DNA from: a virus
DNA: 20,399 nt
IMG/VR virus record: IMGVR_UViG_3300042541_001266
Location: 1-20,399 of that record
Reading direction: 5' to 3' (one strand)
Positions 1 through 6,103 of the stretch are shown here, in pieces. The notes beneath the pieces were generated by a model. The model was not told where the DNA came from. It was given only the letters and a program-made list of their open reading frames with translations, and did not search any database. The translations under genes and the position numbers were made by a program. Position 1 is the first letter of the stretch. Each line of letters starts with the position of its first letter.

Positions 1-1
1 T

Positions 2-91
2 GCCAGAATGCACATAGCCAATGACACACTGCTGTATTATATGACGCAGAATAACAGCGGATACATCCTGACCAAAAGCGGCCCCAAATGA
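2..91 (+). CDS. 3' end of an unidentified small gene upstream of the repressor (partial)
   Basis: A frame is open from the window edge to a TGA at 89-91, giving 29 codons that end in TKSGPK. The stop overlaps the repressor ATG as ATGA, the same coupling used between almost all genes of this strand. That coupling is the main reason to list it. An internal ATG at 8-10 is possible as a start, but the gene may begin outside the window. No family is recognised, and an open frame this short can occur by chance, so confidence is low. Confidence 0.3.
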   Translation, partial: ARMHIANDTLLYYMTQNNSGYILTKSGPK

Positions 92-666
92 CTAACGGTA
101 CAGAGATTAGAGCGGCAAGAACAGCGCAGGGGCTCACCCAGGCGCAGCTTGCCGAACGCGCCGGATGCGCTCAGGCTGATATTTTCCGGATTGAAAAAGG
201 CGAAGTTTCTAATTCGAAATATTTACTGACTATTCTGCGTATACTACGGCTAGACACGGCTACACACATTAGTGTTCCTTTGATCGGTTATGTTGGCGCA
301 AATTGCGAGGTCAGAGACATTAGCGATGGATCAAGCCCCGACGGGACTACGGAACAGATACCCGCACCGCCGGGCCTCACAAACGGCATTGCACTCGTTG
401 TCAGGGGCGATGGCATGGAGCCCAAATATTCAGACGGCGAAATTCTGTTTATTGAGAAAACCATTTACAGCGTTGATGGCCTGATCGGTGAAAACTGCTA
501 CGTGCTGCTGGCCGATGGCAGCCGCTACGTGAAAAAGCTGCAACGCGGGACACAACCCGGCCTCTATACGCTGATCTCATACAACGGTCCGCCGATACAT
601 GATGTGCCTGTTGAGGCGGCCTATCCGATAGCATTTACCAAGCCCTGTTATCGCAATCTGAAATAA
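88..666 (+). CDS. Phage repressor, XRE HTH plus S24/LexA-like C-terminal domain, predicted cleavage-defective
   Basis: A 192-residue protein with an N-terminal XRE helix-turn-helix (about residues 5-55, with LTQAQLAERAG) and an S24-type dimerisation domain (about 64-185). The layout fits a CI/C2-like prophage repressor. Relatives carry V-GDSM-P at the nucleophile and an Ala-Gly cleavage pair in GYVGAG. Here the first reads VRGDGMEP (Gly109 in place of Ser) and the second GYVGAN (Ala71-Asn72). The lysine motif YVKKL (about 147-151) is kept. I infer a DNA-binding dimer that cannot self-cleave. It precedes a promoter carrying a palindromic operator at 689-702, its likely target. The gene is more A/T-rich than the early operon. 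Repressor identity is firm; the loss of cleavage is inferred from motif comparison. Confidence 0.88.
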   Translation: MTNGTEIRAARTAQGLTQAQLAERAGCAQADIFRIEKGEVSNSKYLLTILRILRLDTATHISVPLIGYVGANCEVRDISDGSSPDGTTEQIPAPPGLTNGIALVVRGDGMEPKYSDGEILFIEKTIYSVDGLIGENCYVLLADGSRYVKKLQRGTQPGLYTLISYNGPPIHDVPVEAAYPIAFTKPCYRNLK

Positions 667-678
667 AACAATTCTGTA

Positions 679-708
679 TTGACTAAATAAACGATTTCGT
701 TTTATTGT
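679..708 (+). promoter_or_regulatory. Predicted early promoter
   Basis: TTGACT at 679-684 matches five of six bases of the sigma-70 -35 box. TATTGT at 703-708 matches four of six of the -10 box, with an 18-base spacer. A shifted -10 (TTTATT, 701-706, spacer 16) is also possible. Transcription would start near 712-716, just upstream of the first early gene (ATG at 734). The location after the repressor stop codon and the palindrome in the spacer support a repressor-controlled early promoter. Confidence 0.55.
689..702. promoter_or_regulatory. Palindromic putative repressor operator
   Basis: AAACGA-TT-TCGTTT is a perfect 6-base inverted repeat with a 2-base centre. It fills most of the spacer between the proposed -35 and -10 boxes. 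A dimer bound here would exclude RNA polymerase. The repressor gene ends only 22 bases upstream, so it is the natural candidate to bind. I did not notice a second copy elsewhere in the window. Confidence 0.5.
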
Positions 709-729
709 CCTCCCATGACCACGGGAGGA
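708..729 (+). promoter_or_regulatory. Inverted repeat that can pair with the ribosome-binding site of the first early gene
   Basis: TCCTCCC (708-714) and GGGAGGA (723-729) are perfect 7-base complements around an 8-base loop. The right arm is the Shine-Dalgarno sequence of the gene starting at 734, so RNA that includes the left arm could hide it. The left arm lies at or just upstream of the start site predicted for the early promoter. Only RNA arriving from the repressor gene should therefore carry the whole hairpin. No T-run follows, so this is not an intrinsic terminator. Confidence 0.5.
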
Positions 730-733
730 CTGC

Positions 734-1084
734 ATGTCTACCACCTACATCCCCATTACAGTCTCAGTTAAAGAAGCTTCGTTCGATCTCGAATGCGTCG
801 CTGAAATTGAATATGAAACCAGCCGCCGCGACGGTCTAACGGATTGGCACGTTACAGATTTCCGTTACGATCAGATTCGCAGCGCCTATGACGCGACAGC
901 GTCTCAGTGGATTTACACCAAGATATCAGAGACCTGGTGCAGCGACGAGATGCGCCCGGTGCTCTTCAAATATTTAGACCGCCGCGACCTCGAGGAGCGG
1001 CTGGTGTCGCACCTCATCGACGAGGGCGAGGTCTGCTTTAGCAATGGCAGCGTTGCCGCTGACTACCGCGTGAGCGTGCTGTGA
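734..1084 (+). CDS. First gene of the early operon, unknown function
   Basis: A 116-residue, acidic, soluble-looking protein that I cannot assign to a family. The N-terminal half (TYIPITVSVKEASFDLE) looks like beta strands; the middle and C-terminal parts are rich in charged residues and may form helices. No signal peptide or membrane segment is seen. The ATG has a strong Shine-Dalgarno (GGGAGGA at 723-729, 4 bases away). It is the first gene behind the putative repressor-controlled promoter, the place where other temperate phages put a Cro-like or early regulatory protein, but no HTH is evident. Its stop overlaps the next start as TGATG. Confidence 0.7.
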   Translation: MSTTYIPITVSVKEASFDLECVAEIEYETSRRDGLTDWHVTDFRYDQIRSAYDATASQWIYTKISETWCSDEMRPVLFKYLDRRDLEERLVSHLIDEGEVCFSNGSVAADYRVSVL

Positions 1085-1341
1085 TGCAGCGCGTGATCAT
1101 CACCGGGCGCAACAACATTGTTCCGCTTCGCCCCTTCACGACTACCACCAATTCCGGCGTGAGGCCGGATGCTCGGGCCGCGCGAGCCTCGCGGTGCTCC
1201 ATAGCCCCACAGCGCCCGGTGCCGGTTCCCCCCGTTGCGGCATCGGGCGACTGGGCGGCGCGCATCGTTGACGCCGTTACGGTTGTCGGCGGGCTGGCGG
1301 TGTTCGGTATGATGGCGTTCGCGCTTCTGGTGATCGCGTGA
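1084..1341 (+). CDS. Small protein with one C-terminal membrane segment, unknown function
   Basis: Starting at the ATG that overlaps the previous stop (TGATG), the product has 85 residues; a GTG three bases upstream would add one residue. The N-terminal 50 residues are Arg/Pro/Ala-rich and probably disordered (for example RPVPVPPVA). The last 25 residues (VVGGLAVFGMMAFALLVIA region) form one hydrophobic helix, suggesting a tail-anchored membrane protein with a cytoplasmic N-terminus. No family is recognised. Its stop overlaps the next GTG start by 4 bases. Confidence 0.6.
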   Translation: MQRVIITGRNNIVPLRPFTTTTNSGVRPDARAARASRCSIAPQRPVPVPPVAASGDWAARIVDAVTVVGGLAVFGMMAFALLVIA

Positions 1342-1841
1342 GCGACCGCCGTCTCGAACTCGAAACCCGCGCTGCAAACCGGATCAGGCAAACGCTCGTC
1401 GCCGCTTATGGGGATGACACGGACCTCATCCGCGATGTCATTGAGGGCGAGACATCGGTGCGCGAGGCCCTTGCGGCAGTAGCGGAGACGCTACAATCGG
1501 TTGAAGGCGACATCGAGGGCGTCGAGATCGTGATGGCAAAGCTGGCTGCGCGAAAGGCCCGCTTTGTGCGGTATCGGGACGGCCTGCGTGAGGCTCTAGC
1601 ATGCGGAATGGAGGTGGCTGAAATCACCTCGCTCAAGACGCCGATCGCCACGCTGTCGATGCGTGCCACGCCACCCAGCGTCGAGATCATTGATCAATCG
1701 GTAATCCCGCCTGCGTTTATGCGGGTTGCTGATCCAGTGCCGGACAAGCGCGCGATCCTCGCCGCGATAAAGGACGGCGCGACGGTGCCTGGCTGTGTGC
1801 TGTCCAATCAACCCCCAGCCCTATCCGTGAGGACCTCATGA
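1338..1841 (+). CDS. Gp157-like siphovirus protein
   Basis: A 167-residue protein resembling the siphovirus Gp157 family. It has a long N-terminal helical region (about 1-95, including VREALAAVAETLQSVEGDIEGV) likely to form a coiled coil, then the family-like segment LKTPIATLSMRATPPSVEI and a C-terminal DKRAILAAIKDGATVPG. Gp157 proteins sit in early recombination modules. A role in phage-resistance phenotypes has been reported for the founding member, but the biochemical function is unclear. The start is GTG, overlapping the upstream stop as GTGA. The next gene is an ERF annealing protein, the usual neighbour. Confidence 0.78.
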   Translation: MSDRRLELETRAANRIRQTLVAAYGDDTDLIRDVIEGETSVREALAAVAETLQSVEGDIEGVEIVMAKLAARKARFVRYRDGLREALACGMEVAEITSLKTPIATLSMRATPPSVEIIDQSVIPPAFMRVADPVPDKRAILAAIKDGATVPGCVLSNQPPALSVRTS

Positions 1842-2470
1842 TCGAGACATCCGTAGACACTGCCAAGCTGGACGCGGCGCTGGCGAAAGCACAGGGCGAG
1901 TTTCCTGCCGCCATAAAGGACAGCAACAACCCGGCGTTCAAGACCAAATACGCCGATCTCAGCGCCATCATGAAAGCCATTCGGCCAGCATTGACGAAGC
2001 ACGGCTTGAGCCTCACTCAGTGGCCCGTTCACAGCGAGGACAACCGAGTCCACATGGTCACGCGCATTGCCCATGCGGGCGAGTGGATTCGTGGCACATT
2101 CTCTATGCCGTGCGATAAGCAGAACGCTCACGGCTATGGCTCAATAATCATGTACCTTCGGAGGTACTGCGCCGGGTCATGTCTTGGCGTTATTACTGAC
2201 CTTGACGATGACGGCAACGCCGCATCCGCCAGCCCAGCCACCCGCCAGGAACCAAAGCCGGAACCCGCCAAGCCAGCCGAGACGCTGGCCGACGCTATCC
2301 TGCGCCGGTTCAACGAAGCCGAGAGTGCCGCCGATTATGAGGGGTTGGTGCAGCGCGCGAGGGCCAAGTGGTCGCAGCTGAGTACTGGCGACAAGGCACG
2401 CGTGAGCAACGCCATTGAAGCCCGCAACGCATTCTGGGCGCAGTCGCCTGCGCTTGAGGCTGCTGAATGA
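1838..2470 (+). CDS. erf: ERF-family single-strand annealing recombinase
   Basis: A 210-residue protein of the ERF superfamily (P22 Erf-like), which anneals complementary single strands and supports recombination and genome circularisation. Family features in residues 10-128 are NPAFKTKYADL, ALTKHGLSLTQ, the H-GEWI strand (79-84), HGYGSIIMYLRRY (98-110) and the acidic DLDDDGN (121-127). A Pro/Lys-rich linker (about 130-150) leads to a helical C-terminal domain (about 155-205) that is less conserved. No exonuclease partner is visible nearby, but an SSB and an HNH nuclease follow in the same operon. The ATG overlaps the upstream stop by 4 bases. Confidence 0.88.
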   Translation: MIETSVDTAKLDAALAKAQGEFPAAIKDSNNPAFKTKYADLSAIMKAIRPALTKHGLSLTQWPVHSEDNRVHMVTRIAHAGEWIRGTFSMPCDKQNAHGYGSIIMYLRRYCAGSCLGVITDLDDDGNAASASPATRQEPKPEPAKPAETLADAILRRFNEAESAADYEGLVQRARAKWSQLSTGDKARVSNAIEARNAFWAQSPALEAAE

Positions 2471-2910
2471 GCAAAGACGTTCACTGTCCCGAATGCGGGT
2501 GCGACATCAGCGGCGACCTATTCAGCGCCGACCAGATGCGGAAGCGGTTCTTTGCCTGCCTGCGGGACGCTCACGCAAACATGCGCCCTGAGCATTTGCA
2601 GCAGTGGCCGGATTCCGAAGCCCTGCGGAAAGGTGCGCTCATTGCAGTCGGCCACTGTGATGTGGCGACGATCTGTGCCGGGTCCAAGAAGGCCGCGATT
2701 GAGTTCTCCACATACATCCACAGCCGGGATCGGTACTGCCTGGTGACGGTTAGTGGCGACGTGCTGATGGTCTACACGGCTCGCTCGATGGCGAGGCGGA
2801 TGCTTCAGAAAAAGCAGTTCATGGAAGTGGCCGACAAGGTGTTTGCCTGGATTGCAAACGCCACTGGCATCGATCCCGGTCAATCGTTTGAAGGGAGGGC
2901 AGCGGCATGA
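2467..2910 (+). CDS. Conserved phage protein with N-terminal zinc-knuckle motif, unknown function
   Basis: The 147-residue product begins with a CPECGC cluster (Cys7, Cys10, Cys12), suggesting half of a zinc ribbon. A body follows with a pattern I associate with a widespread phage family of unknown function: MRKRFFACLRDAH, then LRKGALIAVGHCD, and alternating hydrophobic segments such as CLVTVSGDVLMVYTARS. No catalytic motif is seen. It lies between the ERF protein and the DnaA domain IV-like protein, so a DNA-metabolism role is likely but unproven. It overlaps both neighbours by 4 bases. Confidence 0.7.
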   Translation: MSKDVHCPECGCDISGDLFSADQMRKRFFACLRDAHANMRPEHLQQWPDSEALRKGALIAVGHCDVATICAGSKKAAIEFSTYIHSRDRYCLVTVSGDVLMVYTARSMARRMLQKKQFMEVADKVFAWIANATGIDPGQSFEGRAAA

Positions 2911-3266
2911 CGCTGAACGCAGAAGCACAAGTCGAGATCGCGGAGGGCGTGGCGTTTGTTTTGCGGGCTCCGAGGCTGATGAATATTCTTGACGCGGTGT
3001 CCGCTGTCTATCGCGTCGGGAAAATGGACATGATGAGCCTGCGCCGCTTCCCAAATATGGTCGAGGCGCGTGATGCTTTTTACTACCTGTCCCGTCATCT
3101 TACGCCGCGCACCTATGTCGAGATCGGGCGGTTCTTAGCAGACCGCGACCACTCAACCGTGCTTACGGGCGTAGGCAGGGCTTCCATGCGCTTACCGGCT
3201 CACAAGAGACGGCTTGTCAAAGTGTGCAAGCAATTGAACATCAAAATCAATATTGAGGGGCTGTGA
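2907..3266 (+). CDS. Stand-alone DnaA domain IV-like DNA-binding protein
   Basis: This 119-residue protein resembles only the C-terminal DNA-binding domain of DnaA. The DnaA signature is seen as [18 protein letters not shown] (residues 72-89), matching the IGR-x-x-x-x-RDH-[ST]TV pattern that contacts the DnaA box. The preceding helices (about 26-70) fit the start of domain IV. No AAA+ Walker motifs are present and the gene is too short to hold them. I infer a protein that binds DnaA-box-like DNA, either as a replication-origin factor or to compete with host DnaA. It sits directly before ssb, consistent with a replication role. Confidence 0.75.
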   Translation: MTLNAEAQVEIAEGVAFVLRAPRLMNILDAVSAVYRVGKMDMMSLRRFPNMVEARDAFYYLSRHLTPRTYVEIGRFLADRDHSTVLTGVGRASMRLPAHKRRLVKVCKQLNIKINIEGL

Positions 3267-3709
3267 TGGCATCCGTGAACAAAGTGATCCTCGTCGGCAA
3301 CCTGGGGCGTGACCCGGAGGTGCGCCACACTCAGGACGGGAAGCCCATCGTCAACTTGTCGGTGGCAACGTCCGAAAGCTGGAAGGACCGCAACACAGGC
3401 GAGCGCAAGGAGCGGAGCGAGTGGCATCGCGTGGTCATCTTCAATGAGGGGCTGGCAAAAATCGCGGAGCAGTACCTTAAGAAGGGCTCCACCGTTTACC
3501 TTGAAGGCCAGTTGCAGACCCGCAAATGGACCGACAAGGACGGCGTTGAAAAGTACAGTACCGAGGTCATCCTCCAGAACTTTAAGGGCGATCTTGTGAT
3601 GCTGGGCGGTCGGCGCGACGGTGACGCTGGCGAGAGCGCGGAAGACTTCAAGGCAGCGGTTCGCAAGACCTTTGCTGATCCTGGCCTTGATGACGAGGTG
3701 CCGTTTTGA
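3266..3709 (+). CDS. ssb: Single-stranded DNA-binding protein
   Basis: A 147-residue SSB with an N-terminal OB fold (about 1-112). Landmarks are [46 protein letters not shown] and [18 protein letters not shown] short linker of about 25 residues leads to the acidic tip DDEVPF, which recruits DNA-processing partners in bacterial SSBs. It is shorter than typical chromosomal SSBs because the Gly/Pro-rich linker is reduced, as is common in phage versions. The ATG at 3266 forms TGATG with the upstream stop; a GTG directly before it could also start. It likely protects single strands and cooperates with the ERF protein. Confidence 0.95.
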   Translation: MASVNKVILVGNLGRDPEVRHTQDGKPIVNLSVATSESWKDRNTGERKERSEWHRVVIFNEGLAKIAEQYLKKGSTVYLEGQLQTRKWTDKDGVEKYSTEVILQNFKGDLVMLGGRRDGDAGESAEDFKAAVRKTFADPGLDDEVPF

Positions 3710-4077
3710 GCGAGGCGTTTTCACTCACAGGCCGCACGGTGCCGGAATGGGTCGGCAAAACCGCCGACAGCAAGCCGCCCAAGTCAGTGCTTGACCGGCT
3801 GTTTCTGCGGCAGGGCGGCAAGTGCGCAATCTCTGGCCGCAAGATCAGGCCGGGTGATAGCACGCACGCTGATCACATCAAGGCGCTGAAGGACGGCGGT
3901 GAGAACCGCGAAGGCAACCTACAACTTGTCCTAGCCGACGCCCACCGCGTCAAGACCAGCGCGGAGAACACATCACGCGCAAAGGAGAAGCGTTTGAGAC
4001 TGAAGCACGCCGGATTGTGGCCGAAGTCCACTCGCCCGCTTCAGGGCCGGGGCTTTCAGAAACGGGAGACGCCATGA
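3706..4077 (+). CDS. HNH endonuclease
   Basis: A 123-residue protein with a compact HNH (beta-beta-alpha metal) core. The segment [11 protein letters not shown] (39-49) forms the beta hairpin. [11 protein letters not shown] (55-65) supplies the first His (H57), EGNLQLV holds the central Asn (N71) and ADAHRVKTS the final His (H80). The C-terminal 40 residues are very basic ([13 protein letters not shown]), fitting DNA binding. The start is TTG overlapping the ssb stop as TTGA; no better ATG exists upstream of the core. It is placed in the recombination module rather than beside terminase genes, so a recombination or host-DNA role is more likely than packaging, but that is inference. Confidence 0.82.
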   Translation: MSEAFSLTGRTVPEWVGKTADSKPPKSVLDRLFLRQGGKCAISGRKIRPGDSTHADHIKALKDGGENREGNLQLVLADAHRVKTSAENTSRAKEKRLRLKHAGLWPKSTRPLQGRGFQKRETP

Positions 4078-4343
4078 GCATCTATGACATTCTCGACGCG
4101 CGTCACCAGACACACGGCACGTTCTGCGAGGTCGCCGATCTGTCGATTGCGCTTCGGCACATGATTTTTAACGCACTGAGCGAACAGCAAAAAGTTTTGC
4201 CGCCCGACCAGGAAGAGGCGCTGATCCATATCTGCACGAAGCTTTCGCGGATCGTGCATGGCACCACGAACGCCGATAACTGGCACGACATAGCAGGATA
4301 CGCCACGTTGTGCGCCGACCGGCTGGAGGGCAAATCACGATGA
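4074..4343 (+). CDS. DUF6378-like protein
   Basis: An 89-residue protein starting at the ATG that overlaps the HNH stop (ATGA). It shows the pattern of the DUF6378 phage family: an N-terminal ILDARHQTHGTFCEVADLS, then ALIHICTKLSRIVHG, and the conserved DNWHDIAGYATLCADRL near the C-terminus. The arrangement resembles a small all-alpha MazG-like fold, with the acidic/His residues in the middle and end, but no enzyme activity has been established for it as far as I know. A nucleotide-metabolism role is only a guess. Confidence 0.72.
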   Translation: MSIYDILDARHQTHGTFCEVADLSIALRHMIFNALSEQQKVLPPDQEEALIHICTKLSRIVHGTTNADNWHDIAGYATLCADRLEGKSR

Positions 4344-4435
4344 CCGGTGTGCAACTCGCCATCCTCGCAGCTGCCATCGGCTGCGCGATTTTCATCGCTG
4401 TGATCGTTTACATTTTATGGGACTTGAACCGATGA
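4340..4435 (+). CDS. Micro-gene: 31-residue single-span membrane peptide
   Basis: The ORF overlaps the upstream stop (ATGA at 4340-4343) and the downstream start (ATGA at 4432-4435). It encodes 31 residues. Nearly all of it is one hydrophobic helix (LAILAAAIGCAIFIAVIVYI) followed by WDLNR. The double 4-base coupling and the clean membrane profile support translation. No family is recognised. Confidence 0.6.
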   Translation: MTGVQLAILAAAIGCAIFIAVIVYILWDLNR

Positions 4436-4608
4436 TCGCATTCTTTGGTGGCATCATTTTCGGTTGCCTATTTATGGCTGCCGCGTTCGCGATCTTCCTG
4501 AACTACCGCGCCCCTCGGCGTGACATCGCGGAATGGTCCGAGGCTACATATCAGCAGCCCCTAGTGACCACTCGCATCCTCATCAAGGAAAGGAACCTAG
4601 AACTGTGA
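4432..4608 (+). CDS. Small single-span membrane protein, unknown function
   Basis: The ATG at 4432 overlaps the previous stop and gives 58 residues; an upstream ATG at 4417 in the same frame would overlap the previous gene more and is less likely. Residues 1-24 (MIAFFGGIIFGCLFMAAAFA region) form a membrane helix. A short positively charged stretch (YRAPRRD) and a polar tail that would face the cytoplasm follow. Its stop overlaps the next GTG start. Function unknown. Confidence 0.6.
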   Translation: MIAFFGGIIFGCLFMAAAFAIFLNYRAPRRDIAEWSEATYQQPLVTTRILIKERNLEL

Positions 4609-4790
4609 GCATCAAGGCACTAATCGAAAGCATTGAACAGGCCCGCGCAAACAATACCAGCACGGCCACGGCTGTGTTGGGAAAACTCAACGAAATGATC
4701 CAGCAGATTGAGCACACGAAAGTGGCCGTTGCTGATGAGTTTGCAGAGCGTGACCGCGACCTTGTCCGTCTGATGGAAGGGGCCGCGTGA
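4605..4790 (+). CDS. Small helical protein, unknown function
   Basis: From the GTG that overlaps the previous stop (GTGA), the product has 61 residues. It is predicted to be almost entirely helical, with heptad-like spacing in VLGKLNEMIQQIEHTKVAV and a charged end (ERDRDLVRLMEG), so a coiled-coil dimer is plausible. It contains no Cys, signal or membrane segment. Longer upstream starts in this frame run antiparallel to better evidence from the preceding gene. Function unknown. Confidence 0.55.
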   Translation: MSIKALIESIEQARANNTSTATAVLGKLNEMIQQIEHTKVAVADEFAERDRDLVRLMEGAA

Positions 4791-4885
4791 TGCCCCACAA
4801 CATTCTCGGCTGGACCATGTTCGCGTTTTTCAGCATCGCCGCGCTTGGCGGGGCGGGCACGAACCCGGAAGATTGGGAAGTGTGA
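4790..4885 (+). CDS. Micro-gene: 31-residue hydrophobic peptide
   Basis: This ORF begins in a TGATG overlap with the previous gene and ends in a TGATG overlap with the excisionase-like gene. The 31 residues have a weak membrane or signal-like segment (LGWTMFAFFSIAALGGAG) and end in NPEDWEV. Coupling on both sides is the main evidence; no family is recognised. Confidence 0.45.
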   Translation: MPHNILGWTMFAFFSIAALGGAGTNPEDWEV

Positions 4886-5268
4886 TGGATTCGCCAATGC
4901 CACTAGAAATTGCAGCAAGAAGGCATTTTCCCGAGGGGGGTGTAACTATCCCCATGATGCGCGCTGCGATCCGCAAGGGCGAGTTGACTTGCGAACGGAT
5001 AGGGCGGTCATACTTCGTGACCATAAATGACATTAGGGAGTGGAGGAACAAATGCCGCGTAAAAGGCTCCCGGCAAGGCTTTATCTCAGACAACGGGAAA
5101 GCCGTGAACCCAGATGGGTCATTATCGATGGACGAACGGAAATCGACACTGGCTGCGGCCCTGGCGACTACAAACAGGCTCAAGACCAACTCGGGGAATA
5201 CATTGCGGAAACGCGGGAGATCGACACCAGCACTCGGAACCCCGCTCAGATTAGTTGCGCCGACGTGA
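4885..5268 (+). CDS. Excisionase-like HTH protein whose tail overprints the integrase
   Basis: Starting at the ATG in TGATG (4885), the frame gives 127 residues. Residues 16-56 form a MerR/excisionase-type winged HTH: EGGVTIPMMRAAIRKGEL, then the wing ERIGRSYFVTINDIREW. Such proteins bend attachment-site DNA and direct the integrase to excise. The position directly before int fits. Residues from about 58 on are low in recognisable structure and lie on DNA that also encodes the integrase N-terminus in another frame, an overlap of 217 bases. The HTH part is convincing. Whether the tail is a functional overprint or simply lacks an early stop cannot be settled here. Confidence 0.7.
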   Translation: MDSPMPLEIAARRHFPEGGVTIPMMRAAIRKGELTCERIGRSYFVTINDIREWRNKCRVKGSRQGFISDNGKAVNPDGSLSMDERKSTLAAALATTNRLKTNSGNTLRKRGRSTPALGTPLRLVAPT

Positions 5269-6101
5269 TAGCTCTTTACAGCAAGCACCACCCAGCCGCG
5301 CCTGGGTGCTACCACGCCAAGCCGCTTCTCGATTTTTTTGGCCTCAAGACGCTGAGCGAGATCAACGGCCAGCTATGCCGGGACTATCGCGCTGACCGAG
5401 GCAAGAAGGTGGTGGACTCCACGGTGCGCCGCGAACTTGGGACATTTCAAGCCGCCATCAATTTCTGGCACCTTGAGAGCCCCCTCAATGCGGTTCCGGT
5501 TATTACCAAGCCAGCCGAAAGCGCGCCGCGCGACCGGGTGCTGACCCGCACCGAAGCGGCCAAGATGCTCAATGCAGCCCGCAAGCTGCGCCTGCCCTAC
5601 GTTGCCCGGTTTATTCTGTTGGGCCTCTACACCGGCACCCGCCACGCCGCGCTGCTCAGGCTGCGCTGGTACGAGACGCCCGATGCCGGGTGGATTGATG
5701 CAGAGCGGGGGATCATCTATCGGGCCGGGAAAGCCGAGAAGCAAACCCGGAAGCGGCGCGGAACTGCCCGCCTGCCTGATAGGCTCCTGGCCCATGTCCG
5801 CAGATGGGCGCGCGTGGACCTTGGGGCGGGGCCACAGACGGCGGTCATCCGCTACAAGGGCAATCCCATAGGTCGCCAGCAACGGGGCTGGGAGGCCGTC
5901 CTAAAGGCCGCAGGATGCGAAGATGTGACGCCGCATGTGCTCAAGCACTCGGCCACCACATGGCTTCTGCGGGAAGGGATCGACCTGTTCGACATATCGG
6001 CGCTGACATCAACCAGCATGAAAACGCTGGAGGCGGTTTATGCTCACCACTCGCCTGAGTTTCAAAAGTCTACTGCGAACGCCTTTAGGAGGAGAGCATA
6101 G
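5052..6101 (+). CDS. int: Tyrosine-family site-specific integrase
   Basis: The start chosen is ATG 5052, with GGAGG at 5042-5046; an upstream GTG at 5040 is weaker. The product has 349 residues. The N-terminus (MPRKRLPARLYLR) matches the arm-binding start of alphaproteobacterial phage integrases. A core-binding SAM-like domain (about 66-150) and the catalytic domain (about 160-345) follow. Catalytic residues seen are Arg197 in LGLYTGTRHAALLRLRW, a basic hairpin (KAEKQTRKRRG), His295 in TPHVLKHSATTWL, and the nucleophile Tyr330 in VYAHHSPEF. In the H-x-x-R box the Arg is Lys298. It should recombine the tRNA-Val(GAC) core at 6720-6769. Only one gene separates it from attP. Confidence 0.93.
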   Translation: MPRKRLPARLYLRQRESREPRWVIIDGRTEIDTGCGPGDYKQAQDQLGEYIAETREIDTSTRNPAQISCADVIALYSKHHPAAPGCYHAKPLLDFFGLKTLSEINGQLCRDYRADRGKKVVDSTVRRELGTFQAAINFWHLESPLNAVPVITKPAESAPRDRVLTRTEAAKMLNAARKLRLPYVARFILLGLYTGTRHAALLRLRWYETPDAGWIDAERGIIYRAGKAEKQTRKRRGTARLPDRLLAHVRRWARVDLGAGPQTAVIRYKGNPIGRQQRGWEAVLKAAGCEDVTPHVLKHSATTWLLREGIDLFDISALTSTSMKTLEAVYAHHSPEFQKSTANAFRRRA

Positions 6102-6103
6102 AA

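Noticed and set aside
2-91. A promoter for the repressor using TATTAT at 35-40
   Set aside because: No convincing -35 box lies at the right distance, and an open frame overlapping the repressor start may cover this region.
708-729. Intrinsic terminator after the repressor gene
   Set aside because: The perfect stem is not followed by a T-run, and its right arm is the ribosome site of the next gene.
1110-1121. Short palindrome AACAA-CA-TTGTT inside the second early gene
   Set aside because: It lies within coding sequence without a promoter near it and is short enough to be chance.
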